Shown here: positions 1-10,380 of the stretch, one piece after another
Layout of the letters: each line of letters starts with the position of its first letter
How positions within the stretch are numbered: position 1 is the stretch's first letter
Assembly: GCF_016859285.1 (NCBI RefSeq)
Contig: NC_053420.1
Span: 26,413,545-26,477,544 of the forward strand
Direction: 5' to 3'
Length of the DNA: 64,000 nucleotides
Source: Xiphias gladius
Taxonomy: Eukaryota > Chordata > Actinopteri > Istiophoriformes > Xiphiidae
Program-made: the position numbers and the translations under genes
The notes under the pieces: generated by a model
The model's input: the letters and a program-made list of their open reading frames with translations, nothing else
What the model was told of the DNA's origin: nothing
Database searches by the model: none

Positions 1-532
1 TAACAGTTATCTGAAAAGTATTTTTTCCTGATTGACAGGGAAATCAAGGTGCACACACTGTGACCTTTTTTTTCTATGAATAAAGTCAACTGTCCAGGCA
101 TTTAGATTCACAGGCCAGTTGCTGGTGTCATTGAAGTCTCCAAGCTGCGCTGCCACTTCTCACTGTCAGAGCAATGCTCTTCTGCAGTAGGCATTGGCAG
201 GACCTCGTCTTCCAGCCCAGTCCCTAATAAGTTGTAGTAGAACAAAAAGGGAAGTGATCGTGTGGTCCAACTTATATTGAATCCAATTCAAAAATGGCAC
301 AAACCTGATAAATATTGGTCAGCCACAGCCACTTCTTATCCTCATCCCTCACCTTGGGCTTCATCATCCTCAGTATCCATGTTCCCGTCCTGCTGTTGTT
401 TAGGCCTGGTAGCCTCACTAGCCACAGGTGCTAGTTATTGCAATATTAGCATTTTCATAACTGCTGGCTTTGGACACCTGATCAGCCACCACATTTCTAA
501 GTGCTGACAATTTTATCCCTCAATTCCTTGCA
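1..532. other. Intergenic, nothing recognised
   Basis: I see no convincing exon, RNA gene or repeat boundary here. Open frames are short and show no family resemblance. Confidence 0.5.
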
Positions 533-745
533 GTGATTTATGAAATTCATCCTTTTAAATTAATTACAAGGTTTGCACACCTGGATTTGGATCTGTTCTG
601 CCATTCCTCTCGGCAGAGCCTCTCAAGTTCTGTCAGGTTGGATGGGGACCATCGGTGGACAGTCTCCCGAGAGATGTTTGATTGGGTTTCAAGTCAGGAC
701 TCTGGCTGGGCCACTCAGACATTCAAAGTTGAAGAGTTCGGGTCA
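533..745 (-). mobile_element. Tc1/mariner transposase fragment (3' end, decayed)
   Basis: Read on the minus strand, this stretch resembles the C-terminal end of a Tc1-like transposase: a WPSQSPDL-type segment near 720, then a block reading like PSNLTELERL at about 620-650 and EEWQ-like residues near 590-605. The frame is broken, with an extra base disrupting the DLNP-like motif. No terminal inverted repeat or N-terminal part was found, so it is a dead fragment. The plus-strand open frames over it are shadows. Confidence 0.75.
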
Positions 746-2166
746 GCCAACCCAGGAACAGACGAAACATCGGGGCCGGGATTCCCAACGCAGGAACATG
801 CAGGACATCAGCAGGAACAGCCGAATCTGGAACAGGCTTGTGATCGAGGCGGTGGAGGCTCAGGGTCCCTGGGCAGCTGAGTCTCTGTGGAGCTGGGCAG
901 CTTGGGGGAATAGACGCCTCTGAAACCCACACTTCCTTCTAAGGGCTCTGACTCCTAGATACCCCCTGACAAAGGCAAAGTGAGACTGAGTTATTAAATC
1001 CCATGCTAATCCTTTTCCATAAGACAGACGATGATGTTAGAAACACTGAAAAAGCTTCTAGCCTGTAGTATTAAGTCCTGTCACTTCTGTTTATGATGGT
1101 TCTATCGGTTTATAGTGGTCACTGTTCTAGTGGAGCTGAACATATCAGAGCTCACTCAGCGCAGGTATACCAGCCATATGAAAAGCCAGTAGATATTTTA
1201 TGCCTTGGATGCTCAATGTCATCCTTCACTAAAATAAGTCCATTCATGAAACAATTAATGCTTGTCATTAAAATGTCTTTCTGGTAACTATATTGCCAGG
1301 AGGGACTATGGTTATATCCCAAATCAGCGAAGCTCAGCACCATAATGTCCTCAGACTACTTCAGTGAGTTAGTTGAACGAACACAGAGGGGGCGAGGGAG
1401 GGGTGGTACAACCAGATTAGTGCCCTGTGAAAAAGCGTCCCCAGTGGAGAAATAGTTCTGGGTAAGACTTAAAAAAAAATAAATAAAATAAAACTTTGGC
1501 AAGTGGCGTGTCCAGACTCTAGTTAGGGGATGGCCACAGCCACCCCAGGCCAACCCCTGGGTCTGCCTATGGCAAACTAACACTAACCTTACAATCTGAG
1601 AAGCAGTCTGAAGGTTAACAGACACTGCAACATGCTGGAGGCTACCCAGCTGGGAGACTGGCTAGGGATCAGGGGGCATGTAGAAAGTTCTGAAGCCAGT
1701 CAGGGAATTCCTCAGCCATGGGTTTGAGGACGCTTCCATGCGAGGCAACTTCAAAGCAGTCATTTTCTATTCCTGGGGGCTCTTTTCCGCTCCCCATTCC
1801 AGCACAAGAGAGAATATGATAAATCATACAGCTCATCTTCAAAAAAGTCAAAGTTCAAAAGTCTGATGAGTCCATGACTGGTCAGATCGAACTTTCACAA
1901 TGGCATTAGTAAAAGGCAGGGAGGACCCAAATGCTAACACACAAGACAGCTGCTTATAATAAAAAAAATAAATAATCAGGCTTACAAGCAGATGGGATGA
2001 CAAGCTGGTAAAGAGGAATGCAGGCAGAAGCAGCAAGAAAAATGCACAGTGGGACAGTAGCACAGGAACACAAGGAAAACACAAGGGGACACAAGCAGAC
2101 AATCTGTCACCACAGCCAAAGGGCTGGTATGAGTACTTGCTGAGACAATGAGAAACTGGGAATAGG

Positions 2167-2168
<2 letters not shown>

Positions 2169-2203
<35 letters not shown>
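2169..2203. repeat. (TG)17 microsatellite
   Basis: Uninterrupted TG dinucleotide run of about 35 bp. Confidence 0.97.
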
Positions 2204-2206
<3 letters not shown>

Positions 2207-2717
2207 GACAGGGAAGCTCCGGTGATTGCAGGGCTGATAAGTGGGACCAGGTGTGTGGAGGGGCGGGGCAGTCAGGTGAATGAGGAAAGGGAGGAAAGTC
2301 TGGGGACATCTGGTGAAGGTCTGCGGAGATGAGGGGAGAAACATGGGCGGGCAGCAGTGAGAAGAAGCAGGAGACAGGGGCCGAGGGGAACAGAGGGGCA
2401 GATGGCAGTGACACGAGCAATATAATGCATTGTGACATTTAGATTAAATGTCCCGATAATTTTTTTCATCTCGCAACTGCAAAGAAGAGTAAACTCAGAC
2501 CTGTTTCAACAAGTGTGCCCAACATTGAGACAATGGCTACGGAGATTAAAAATACAGCTGTGGTGTTGTTTACAAATAAATCAAAACTTAATCGATCAAA
2601 ACTTTATCAGCTAAATAAAAATTTAGCTGATAAAAATTTCAGTGATTTCATCACAAACATAAAACAAGAAGTAACTGTACTTCATCATTAGACATGTTTG
2701 TTTGTACCTGGAGTGTC

Positions 2718-2830
2718 CAGGTAGCCTGGGGATTAAGGCTGGGGACCTTTGTGGCATGTTGTTAACCCTCTCTCTCCCTCCTGTCATTTCTCTAGTGTCA
2801 CTAATAAAGGCATAAAATGCCAGAAAAAAT
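2718..2830 (+). mobile_element. tRNA-derived SINE remnant
   Basis: The 3' half, with a CTCTCTCTCCC stretch, a GTCA(T)TTCTCTA-like stretch and the tail AATAAAGGCATAAAATGCC, matches in order the SINE at 23947-24127. The 5' part has only a weak A-box-like GGTAGCCTGGGG. The A-rich tail is short and interrupted. This is an old, partial copy of a common fish tRNA-SINE type. Confidence 0.65.
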
Positions 2831-4894
2831 GTTTGATTTTATAATGTTTGTTGTTTCATGCTTGTAATTTATTTGCTCTCAAGTCAAGTTTCCATTCGAA
2901 TACTCAAATTTTCACAGCATTTCCAGAAAATAAGAATTATTCCAGAAGAATTCTAGAAAATGTGTTCCCATCCACTGTCATTATACAAATATGAGCTGTG
3001 TGGCACTAATTCTCCAGTTAAACCACTGCAGAAGAAGAGGGCACAACCAAATGACAAAATAGAAAAGAGTCCCAAAAAATGGGAAACCATGTACTAGAAA
3101 ACATGATGGAAATATTGCATTTATGTTTAGTTCATGTATTAATTTGAGGAATGTTACAGTCTCCTCAGATCCTGATGTTTTCATCTGCTGCTATTTTTCA
3201 TTTCTTCAGTCACAAGTGGCATTTCTGTCACTAAGTCTGTTTCCTCCGTGGTCGCATTTTGTTTTTATCGATACACAACTTTTCCAAGTTGACCAGGTGT
3301 AAAAACTTTTTTGCGAAATTTCGACGTTTTGGTGTTTCGACACTGATTTTTTTTTAATGTGCAAAATGGAAAATGTGTACAAAAACAGGCCAATGGAAAT
3401 GCACTTAGTTTCACGTTGTCTAATCAGGTCTTCAAAGCAATTATTTCATCAATTGTTGTTGATTCAGCCATTTACAGTGCAGCTGAATGCCTAAACCCTT
3501 CTGATCGGACCTTTGTCATGAACAGCCAGTGTAAGTGAAAAGCATATGTTCAAGTTTGTTCTGGAGCACATGGAAATGTTATACAAAAGCAGACATTTTG
3601 ATTACATGCTGCTCGTATTTCCAGTCTCAAAACAGTATTTTAGGGCTCTCTTTAATTTTATCTAAGAAAAACAGTCAAAAGGTTTCACCCAGCCAAAGGA
3701 TACCCATTAATGCAAAATGTTCAACTTGATTGGTGTCGGGGGACATTTTTTAGACATACAAGTTGCACGTTATACTATGTGATTTAAAGGGTCAATCTCG
3801 ATGATTATCTTTTAAATAAATGTCTGCGTGTCTGTGGCAACATTCCTGGGAAAAAGGCTCTATTCAGTTACTGCTAATACAAACTAAACATTTCCTACTG
3901 CTGCAGCTTCACATTAAAGGCATTTAACTGACTTTCAACTATGCGGTACACGGTAGCATGTCACGGCTGACCAGATCATAAATGTGGACACAAGCTTTTT
4001 CTCACCTATACACCGGAAATAGTCTATTGATTAATACCCTTATCATCCAACTGCAGATGTAGTTTGGTCATCATTAGTGATGGGAAACAACTCATTTACA
4101 GCACCTTTATCCAATCAATATGTTGCAACAACCTTTAGGATCTATATGTGTTTTAAATAAAGACCTGAGAAAACAAAAAAGCATCTAGAAATGGCAAAAG
4201 AAATACATAATCCCATTTGATCAGAAACTGTGATCATTAACAGTGAAGTGGAAGTGGCTAAAATGACTTTATCTCAACTTTTTTGGAGCATTCTGAGTTC
4301 TCTTTTATTTTCTCGTTCAAACTCTAAACGGGGAATCCATTGTGGTGACAAAGACATATATCTCAAGTCTCTGCATCATTTCGGGCTTGTCTTTGAGGCA
4401 CTGAAAATCGCGGCTGGGGAAAATTGGTTGGATTGTTGTTGGGTGCAGATTGTAAGTCAATGCAATGAAATGTGAAGGAGATGGATGACACATACTAAAC
4501 GCCACCAATGCAACAGACAGATGAAGGGCAAACTGTACATAGAATGTACAGCATTTGTCTGTTTGCTTGAAGATCTGTGGCTCTGAACACAAGCTGAAAA
4601 CCTGTGGATAAAGCTGAATAGGCCTATGTTAGCCACTTGGTAGCATTTGTGGGTTGTCCAGTTCTGCAGTACAGTCTTTCATCTCTTTTTTTTCTCCAGA
4701 GGATAAAAGGCACAAGCTAGAGCCTGTGGGCTAATTCCTGAACACAGAAAATCAATATGAAACATTAGCGATCCAAATTGCTCCACAGGGGCTGTACTGC
4801 AGAGATTTACTTTGCCTAAGTTAACATGTGCATGCGAGTGAGATTCGTCTAAGCTACAAATCTAACTAGCAGCATGGATATATTATAAGGACTG

Positions 4895-5012
4895 GATACT
4901 GGACTCTAGGTAATAGTTTTAAATGAAAGACTTTTAACTTGTAATGGAGTATTTTTATGTTGCTGTAGTGGTACTTTTACTTGAGTAAAGGATTACTTCT
5001 TCCACCACCGCT
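4895..5012 (+). repeat. Dispersed teleost repeat, fragment
   Basis: The segment reads ACTTGTAATGGAGTATTTTT, then GTACTTTTACTTGAGTAAAG and CTTCTTCCACCACCG. I recognise this as the end of a very common fish interspersed repeat. A longer, more decayed copy lies at 50870-51335 in this window, sharing the order ACTTGTAAT, a middle block, then CTTTTTCCACC. Class is unknown to me; a non-autonomous DNA element is likely. Confidence 0.6.
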
Positions 5013-5673
5013 CTATACATTATGATGACGTCACACACATGAAATTAGCTTTTCTAGTCGTTAGGAAAGTTTTGTGAATAGAAAACCTTCATGGATTAAA
5101 AAAATCAGGGTACAAAGAGTAATAACTGACCTTGTTTGCAGTTGGAAGTATCCTGTCAACAGTTTTACTGATGTCCTTCTGATAACGGTGGTCTTTAGGG
5201 GTTAAAATGCTTTTGGGGCCACAGGATTTTTTGGATGGCAATACCACAATTGACCGCTTTGGCAAACTGGAAGCAAGGCCGAGTGGCAGTGCCGAAGCAA
5301 GCTCCCGTAATACATCGATGCGTAATACGCACCACCGGCAACATGGCTAGCATCCACATACCCGCAGCGTAACACTCCCTGATCTAAACCATATATCAAG
5401 TAATGGAATTATACCACTGTTATTATTGATGGACACTGAAAAGATTTCATTAGGTATTATAGATTTGACCCCTCCAGTGAGTGTGAAAATGAAATATATA
5501 CTTTAAAGTGTTTCTCGTTTGTAGGTCCCTTCTAAATTCCTCTTATCAACTATTAATATTTAACAAAATATTAAGACTATAGGGTGCATATATTATCATG
5601 GTTTAAATTAAGAACGATGCCGTGACCTGTCAGCCGCAGCCACCCCACTAACTCGTCTCTGACTGTCTAGCAG
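5013..5673. other. Intergenic, nothing recognised
   Basis: AT-rich sequence with one GC-richer patch at about 5210-5390. No exon could be supported. Confidence 0.45.
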
Positions 5674-5818
5674 ATGGGGACGCTGCATTGGTGGCTGCTG
5701 GTCATTCTATTAGCGTTAAAGGTCAGAGTTGTGTCCCAGCCACCTGCCAGACCCGATGAGGGTCAAAGCAGAGGACTAATTGTAGGAAGATTCCTGGTGG
5801 ATTTGTCTGTGCAGCTTG
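5674..5818 (+). CDS. Possible orphan exon with signal-peptide-like N-terminus
   Basis: I do not recognise this. An ATG sits directly after an acceptor-like CTGACTGTCTAGCAG, opens a frame whose first residues MGTLHWWLLVILLALKVRVV look like a cleavable signal peptide, and the frame runs for 48 codons to a strong donor (CTTG|GTGAGG, phase 1 at 5818). No following exon was found between 5820 and 7400 on this strand. An AATAAA sits on the same strand at about 6900. It could be the first coding exon of a small secreted protein, or chance. Confidence 0.2.
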
Positions 5819-7439
5819 GTGAGGAGCGTGGAGCAGGACACAGTCGTAGCTTTTTCTACTGTGTTTGCAAACTGATTTCACAGGAGTAATGTTCAGAGCT
5901 TCCATGTAATGAATTACATGGGGGTCATTTTAACCAATTATTAATATGTTCCCAGCCTTACCCTCTCATTTCTGAAAGAATTGTCATATGTGTCACATTT
6001 CTCACCAAGCTCACCTCGAATTATAATAACATGCTGAGCTAATGAGACGTCAGTCACTGGGACAAAACACAGCAATTATTCTTGAAAAAAGTCTTTCTGC
6101 CTGTGTGTGTCTGTCACCTGATAGCTCTTTCCTGTTCTATGCCCCAGATGGAATATGAGGAAACTATCAGATGACATACAACAGAAAAACAGAGGCCTGC
6201 AGAGAAAAAAGGACAAACCACAGACAAATAGAAGTCTGTGTGGCTGAGCCCTTTTCAAGAGTGCAAATAAACATTTTAACTTTATATCCCGAGGGAAATT
6301 TTTTCGCAACAAGACAGTGCTGTTCGGTAGACGGAAAACAGTCATATGATAAGTCACAATGATTTATTTGGCAACTTCTAAGAAAAAAATTACACCTTAA
6401 AGGCTGAGAGAAAAGTCTTGGAAAAATGTAAACATGTTGCAACATTTATCAGCATCTTACTGCTTATCTGAAGATACTTAATATTTAACAAACACGGACC
6501 CACCTGTTGTCTCATAACAGACTATTTTAACCAACAACTAACCGATATCTGTCATTATCATATATATGATCATATATACAGAAAAGATGAAAAGTAGACT
6601 GAAGAATCACATTCATCACGAAATATGACATACGATAAACTATTAGATATTTGCAGGATAAACTACATTTACATTTGACACTTTTCACATGAAAAAGTAC
6701 ATAGATTCATTTTGAAAGTTAAGACTACTCATCTATTCCACAAGGTCAGCTCTAGCAAACCCTCGTTGTCAAAAAAGATTACATGCATTGAAATAGAAGT
6801 AACATCTTTAATGCAAACGGTTTGACCATTTCATGATTCTTGTCAATATTTATGTGTTTCTGACAAAATAACCTGCTCCATGTTGTGCTGTGGATTCCAA
6901 ATAAAGTTTGCTCCATTTGTTAACTTTAAAGAATATCATTGTATGCCACAATTAAACAAAACTAAGGGCATATTCACAATGGAAGTGAAAAACAAGGGTC
7001 TTGCACTGCGCTTTCTGTACTCGTCGGCACCTTAGCTACACTGCTAAGTTGCTAGTGGTTGATCGCTATGTTTCAGAGACTCACCGAGTGTTTTTGTAAC
7101 AAATCTGGTATGCTGATATTTCACCAAGAGAATATCTTTTTTTTTTGGTCTGGTCTTTACGTGCGGCCAGCTGGTCATTTTGCAGTCCTGGAAATGGAAT
7201 CACACAAGTTGGCTGATTAGTTTTTCACCCATCTTTCAGTTCTAGCGGTGGTCAGCAGCAGCTGCCTGCACCCACAAAGGTCAGCCCAGCTCGGCCAGGG
7301 TTCAGCGAATCGGAGCTTTCAGCACGGACATCGGCGAGAAGCCTTCGCAAACACACACAATAATGAGGAGACGTGCACAAAAGCTGTTTTTCCGCAATAA
7401 TGTGAATACACTGTAAGACTCGACAGCCATGCTAGCCCC
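5819..7439. other. Intergenic, nothing recognised
   Basis: AT-rich, including a perfect 18-bp AT palindrome at 6561-6578 centred on TGATCA. A GC-richer block lies at 7140-7340. No supported gene. Confidence 0.45.
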
Positions 7440-7760
7440 TCTCTGAGACTGTACTTAAGTGCACTGCTGCTTTGTGCTAAATGCTAATGTCAGCAAGCTA
7501 ACCTGCTCACATTTAGCAGGAGTTTTTACCATTTTCACCATCTTAGTTTAGCGTGTTCGCATGCTAACATTTGCTATTAAGCACTAAACTCAAAGCACAA
7601 CTGAGGCTGATGGGAATGTCATCAGTTTTGCAGGAATTTGGCCACAAACAAAAGTATTGCAGAAATATAAATTTTGAACTGATGATGATGCTAGAGGTAA
7701 AGTTATGGGGCAGCACAGTTATTACAGTTCATCTGCTGGGGATCATAATTGTCTAAGCCA
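7440..7760 (+). repeat. Dispersed teleost repeat
   Basis: The run of GCTAAATGCTAATG, GCATGCTAACATTTGCTA, GCACTAAACTCAAAGCACA, CTGAGGCTGATGGGAATGTC and ATTTGGCCACAAAC, in this order, is a pattern I recognise as one of the most frequent interspersed repeats of percomorph fishes. It carries no coding capacity. It ends about 60 bp short of the stop codon of the V2-type receptor, so it may contribute to that gene's 3' UTR. Confidence 0.6.
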
Positions 7761-7822
7761 CATTTTTCATCTCTCTCATGAAGGAGCAGTATTTTTACAG
7801 CATGTTCTGAGGCGTCAGGCTT

Positions 7823-9306
7823 TTATCTGCTGTCTGACAGGCTCTTGAGGCTGATGTACACGGAGCTGACCACGGTGGCCTCCTCCTGCACGGACTCCTT
7901 CGCATCAGGCTGGCCCACGCACATTAAGGCCACCAGTCTTCTGGGCAGCTTCCCACTGAACAGCAGGTAGATGCAGGGGTTTGCACAGCTGTTCAGACTG
8001 GCCAGCAGCATCAGGAGGGTGAAGGTTGCAGCTGGAAACACAGAGGAGGACATGAGAGACAGAGATATCCATATGAGCCCTTTTCTCCTTTTATTTGATC
8101 TCTTTTAATGGAGCGGTCCTACTCTTGCTTATAGATACATGCTGTCGTCAACTAAACCAGATTATAAAGAGTAAGATCCTTTGTAGGGCTGAGTTAATGA
8201 CTTGTACCATTTCTATTCCAGTGAGCGGGTATACATGGAGATGGCACCCTCCCTGTGAATTATTATCTTTATTAAGTGAATACATATTATATGATGAATG
8301 CAGGGTCATTTTTAACCTCTTGTTGACGGAGCTTATAGGCATTCTTTGAACTGAATACTGTACATCACAGCTGTTAATGTGCAAGTGATGACAACCTTAC
8401 TCTCGCATGCCATAATTCTTATGTTAGAACGTGTGTCATCCTACTCTGAGTGGGCGCCTCGACGTCCCAGACAGACCAGAGCTGCACGGTGAAGAACGGC
8501 GTCCAGCAGATGATGTAGGTAAGCACAATGACCACGGTCATCTTCACCGTCTTCACCCTGGCCTTGGACACGCCTGCCACGCTGCTGGCCCTCGAGGACA
8601 GCGGCTTACCGACCGCCTCTCCGGCGTGGTGCGTCTTCATGTGGAGGTTGACGTGCACGGTGCGGCAGATGCGCACCTGGCACACGATCACCGTGAGAAC
8701 GGGCAGGACGAAGATCACCAGAGTCGTCCAGGTCACGTAGGCTCTCGGCCCCCACGGCTTGACGAACTGCGCCCAGCAGTCGTACACACCGGGAGCCACC
8801 TCCACCCGCGAGAAGATGAAAACCTGCGGGAGGCTGCCGATGAGGGAGACGCACCAGGCGGCGCACACCGGACCGTTCCAGCGCGCCCTGCGCCTCTGGA
8901 AAGTCACCATGGGGCTGCAGATGGCTTGATATCGGTCTATCGTCATCACCACTATCATATAAGTGGAGGCAAACATCCCGACCACCTGCAGGTACTTCAC
9001 TGCGCGACACAATATATCTGGACCGATGAATCTGTCAGTGATGTCCCACATGAGTTGCGGGCAAACTTGGAAGAATACGACCACCAGGTCTGCGACGCAC
9101 AGGTGGAAAACGAAGATGCGCATCCTGGAGAGCTGCTTCCTCCGCTTCCACAGCACCAACAGGAGCCCGAAGTTTAGGATCCCCGCAGTGATGAAGATGA
9201 TGAACAGGAGAACTATTTCCACCTGGGCCAGGCGCTCATCTCGCGGCTCGTCCAATAGCGCACTCTCCAAAGTGATGTTACTGATATTCGCACTGAACCA
9301 AGCCAT
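7823..9306 (-). CDS. avpr2-like: Vasopressin/vasotocin V2-type receptor (class A GPCR)
   Basis: Two coding exons: 9306-8445 and 8031-7823 (phase 1 junction, CAGA|GTAGG donor, TTTCCAG acceptor), 356 aa against 371 in human V2R. This is a seven-transmembrane receptor for vasotocin-type nonapeptides. V2 types couple to Gs and raise cAMP; that role is family knowledge. Visible marks: two N-glycosylation sites (N7, N10), TM1 at about 29-53, conserved disulphide cysteines C100 and C177, DRY at 124-126 (human V2R has DRH), CWTP at 267-270, NPCIY at 305-309, and a short tail with one possible palmitoylated cysteine. The stretches [33 protein letters not shown] and [13 protein letters not shown] match V2 receptors better than V1 or oxytocin receptors. 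The intron sits before TM7, as in the family. The gene lies about 1 kb downstream of trnt1 on the same strand. Fish carry several V2 subtypes and I cannot assign which. Confidence 0.93.
8031..8445 (-). other. Splice junction of the V2-type receptor intron
   Basis: The 385-bp intron (8046-8430 core; exact borders 8032-8444) interrupts codon 288 after the TM6 segment. Both ends carry GT-AG. The frame rejoins as [15 protein letters not shown], which matches the TM7 start of the family. Confidence 0.85.
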
Positions 9307-9391
9307 GCTCTCACACCGGACCCAACACCGAGGAGCTGAACACCGCTATATAACCATTCCAGGTGAATCCAGCTAAAGTAGATGTATATTT

Positions 9392-9479
9392 AAAAAAAAA
9401 AAAAAAAAAAAAAAAGTTAGCAGGCAGCCTGGGATTCAATTTCAATAATGTCCAAAAAAAAAAAAAAAAAAAAAAAAAA
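9392..9479. repeat. Paired poly-A tracts (A24 and A26)
   Basis: Two long A homopolymers (9392-9415 and 9454-9479) are separated by 38 bp of ordinary sequence. In receptor orientation they are T tracts about 86-173 bp upstream of the start codon. I see no SINE body attached. Lengths may be assembly-sensitive. Confidence 0.9.
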
Positions 9480-9571
9480 TCAAGTGGGAGTTTAAAGGAT
9501 GAATTTCCAGACATAAAGGAGCTGCGCGTCTCCAGGCAGAAGCGGAGGTGTTAGTAGAGGGGAGCAGAGGG

Positions 9572-9580
9572 CTTTATATC
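9572..9580 (-). promoter_or_regulatory. Candidate TATA box of the V2-type receptor gene
   Basis: Minus strand reads GATATAAAGC, about 270 bp upstream of the ATG at 9306. A second TATATA at 9347-9352 is only about 40 bp from the ATG and would leave almost no 5' UTR, so the distal one is the better candidate. No expression evidence is available. Confidence 0.35.
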
Positions 9581-9910
9581 TCATTTCTGCAGGAGGGAGG
9601 AGCAACCTCACTCCAGCACAGAAAAGGTTTATTTCTCACATTGCCAAACATACAAGTGTAGGGATCTACACATTCTGTATCTTTGTAATCTGCAGTGCGA
9701 TGCAATTCAAACAAAAGAATCACCACGTCAGTGTCTTTAATTAAAAAGTATAACCTTTTTGATAGAACACATTTTCTTCACTTAAAAACAAAGAAACCAT
9801 ATATAACTGCAGTTAAACGTATGAGAAAACCAACTATCACAAACAAACCTCTGCTGTCCATTAGTTTTAACAATGAAAATAACGGTTTTCTACAGTGACA
9901 GGGCCGAGAT

Positions 9911-10380
9911 TTTATTTCACTATTCATCACAGATTTCTACCTCCATTTTTCGTCTTCCTTCATCACACCAGTCCAACCAGTGAATGAGCGGCAAGGTTAA
10001 GTGGTTTATTGGCGGAGCATCAGTGTAGTAGCAGCCGTTTATCTGAGTGCGTAAACAGCAGGGCTCTGGAATAACACATATGGTGAATTCAGCTGCCACT
10101 GTTCATTACACATTTTCCCATAAGGTGGCAGCTGCGATGCTGAGAACATATTGTGTGAGATCTCTTCAAATTAAAACGGCGATGCAGATGAACAGAAGTG
10201 GGGTAATTTAGAATGAAAATGCATTCGTCAGCGGGTGTGCATGTCTCAGCTCTTGTGAGGACCTTTGTCAACAATATGCATCAGTGTGCTCAATCAATAC
10301 CTGTGAGCAGCACAGTTAGTGTCAAGTGTCCAGACTATTATTGTCATCTGACACAAAAACACCTCTTCTTTTCTGTTCAT
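9911..10380 (-). other. trnt1: Putative trnt1 3' UTR with poly(A) signals
   Basis: Downstream of the trnt1 stop, AATAAA appears on the minus strand at 10005-10010 and again at 9911-9916 (written tttatt on plus), giving a 3' UTR of roughly 370-480 nt. A third AATAAA lies at 9628-9633. Which is used cannot be told from sequence. Confidence 0.45.

Larger units (their letters stand above)
746..4894. other. Intergenic, no gene recognised
   Basis: Apart from the TG microsatellite and SINE remnant listed separately, I found no exon with splice signals and family resemblance. The segment at 750-820 carries three copies of CAGGAACA at uneven spacing (753, 791, 812), which looks like chance or an old repeat. 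The rest is AT-rich. Confidence 0.5.

Noticed and set aside
1848-2438. 196-codon minus-strand frame
   Set aside because: It reads through the TG microsatellite and low-complexity purine-rich sequence, with no domain and no splice-supported partner.
6561-6578. AT palindrome as a special signal
   Set aside because: The 18-bp palindrome is almost entirely TA repeats, which form palindromes easily by chance in AT-rich DNA.
8431-9177. 248-codon open frame on the plus strand
   Set aside because: It is exactly antisense to the GC-rich first exon of the V2-type receptor. Its composition reflects the receptor's codons and it resembles no protein.
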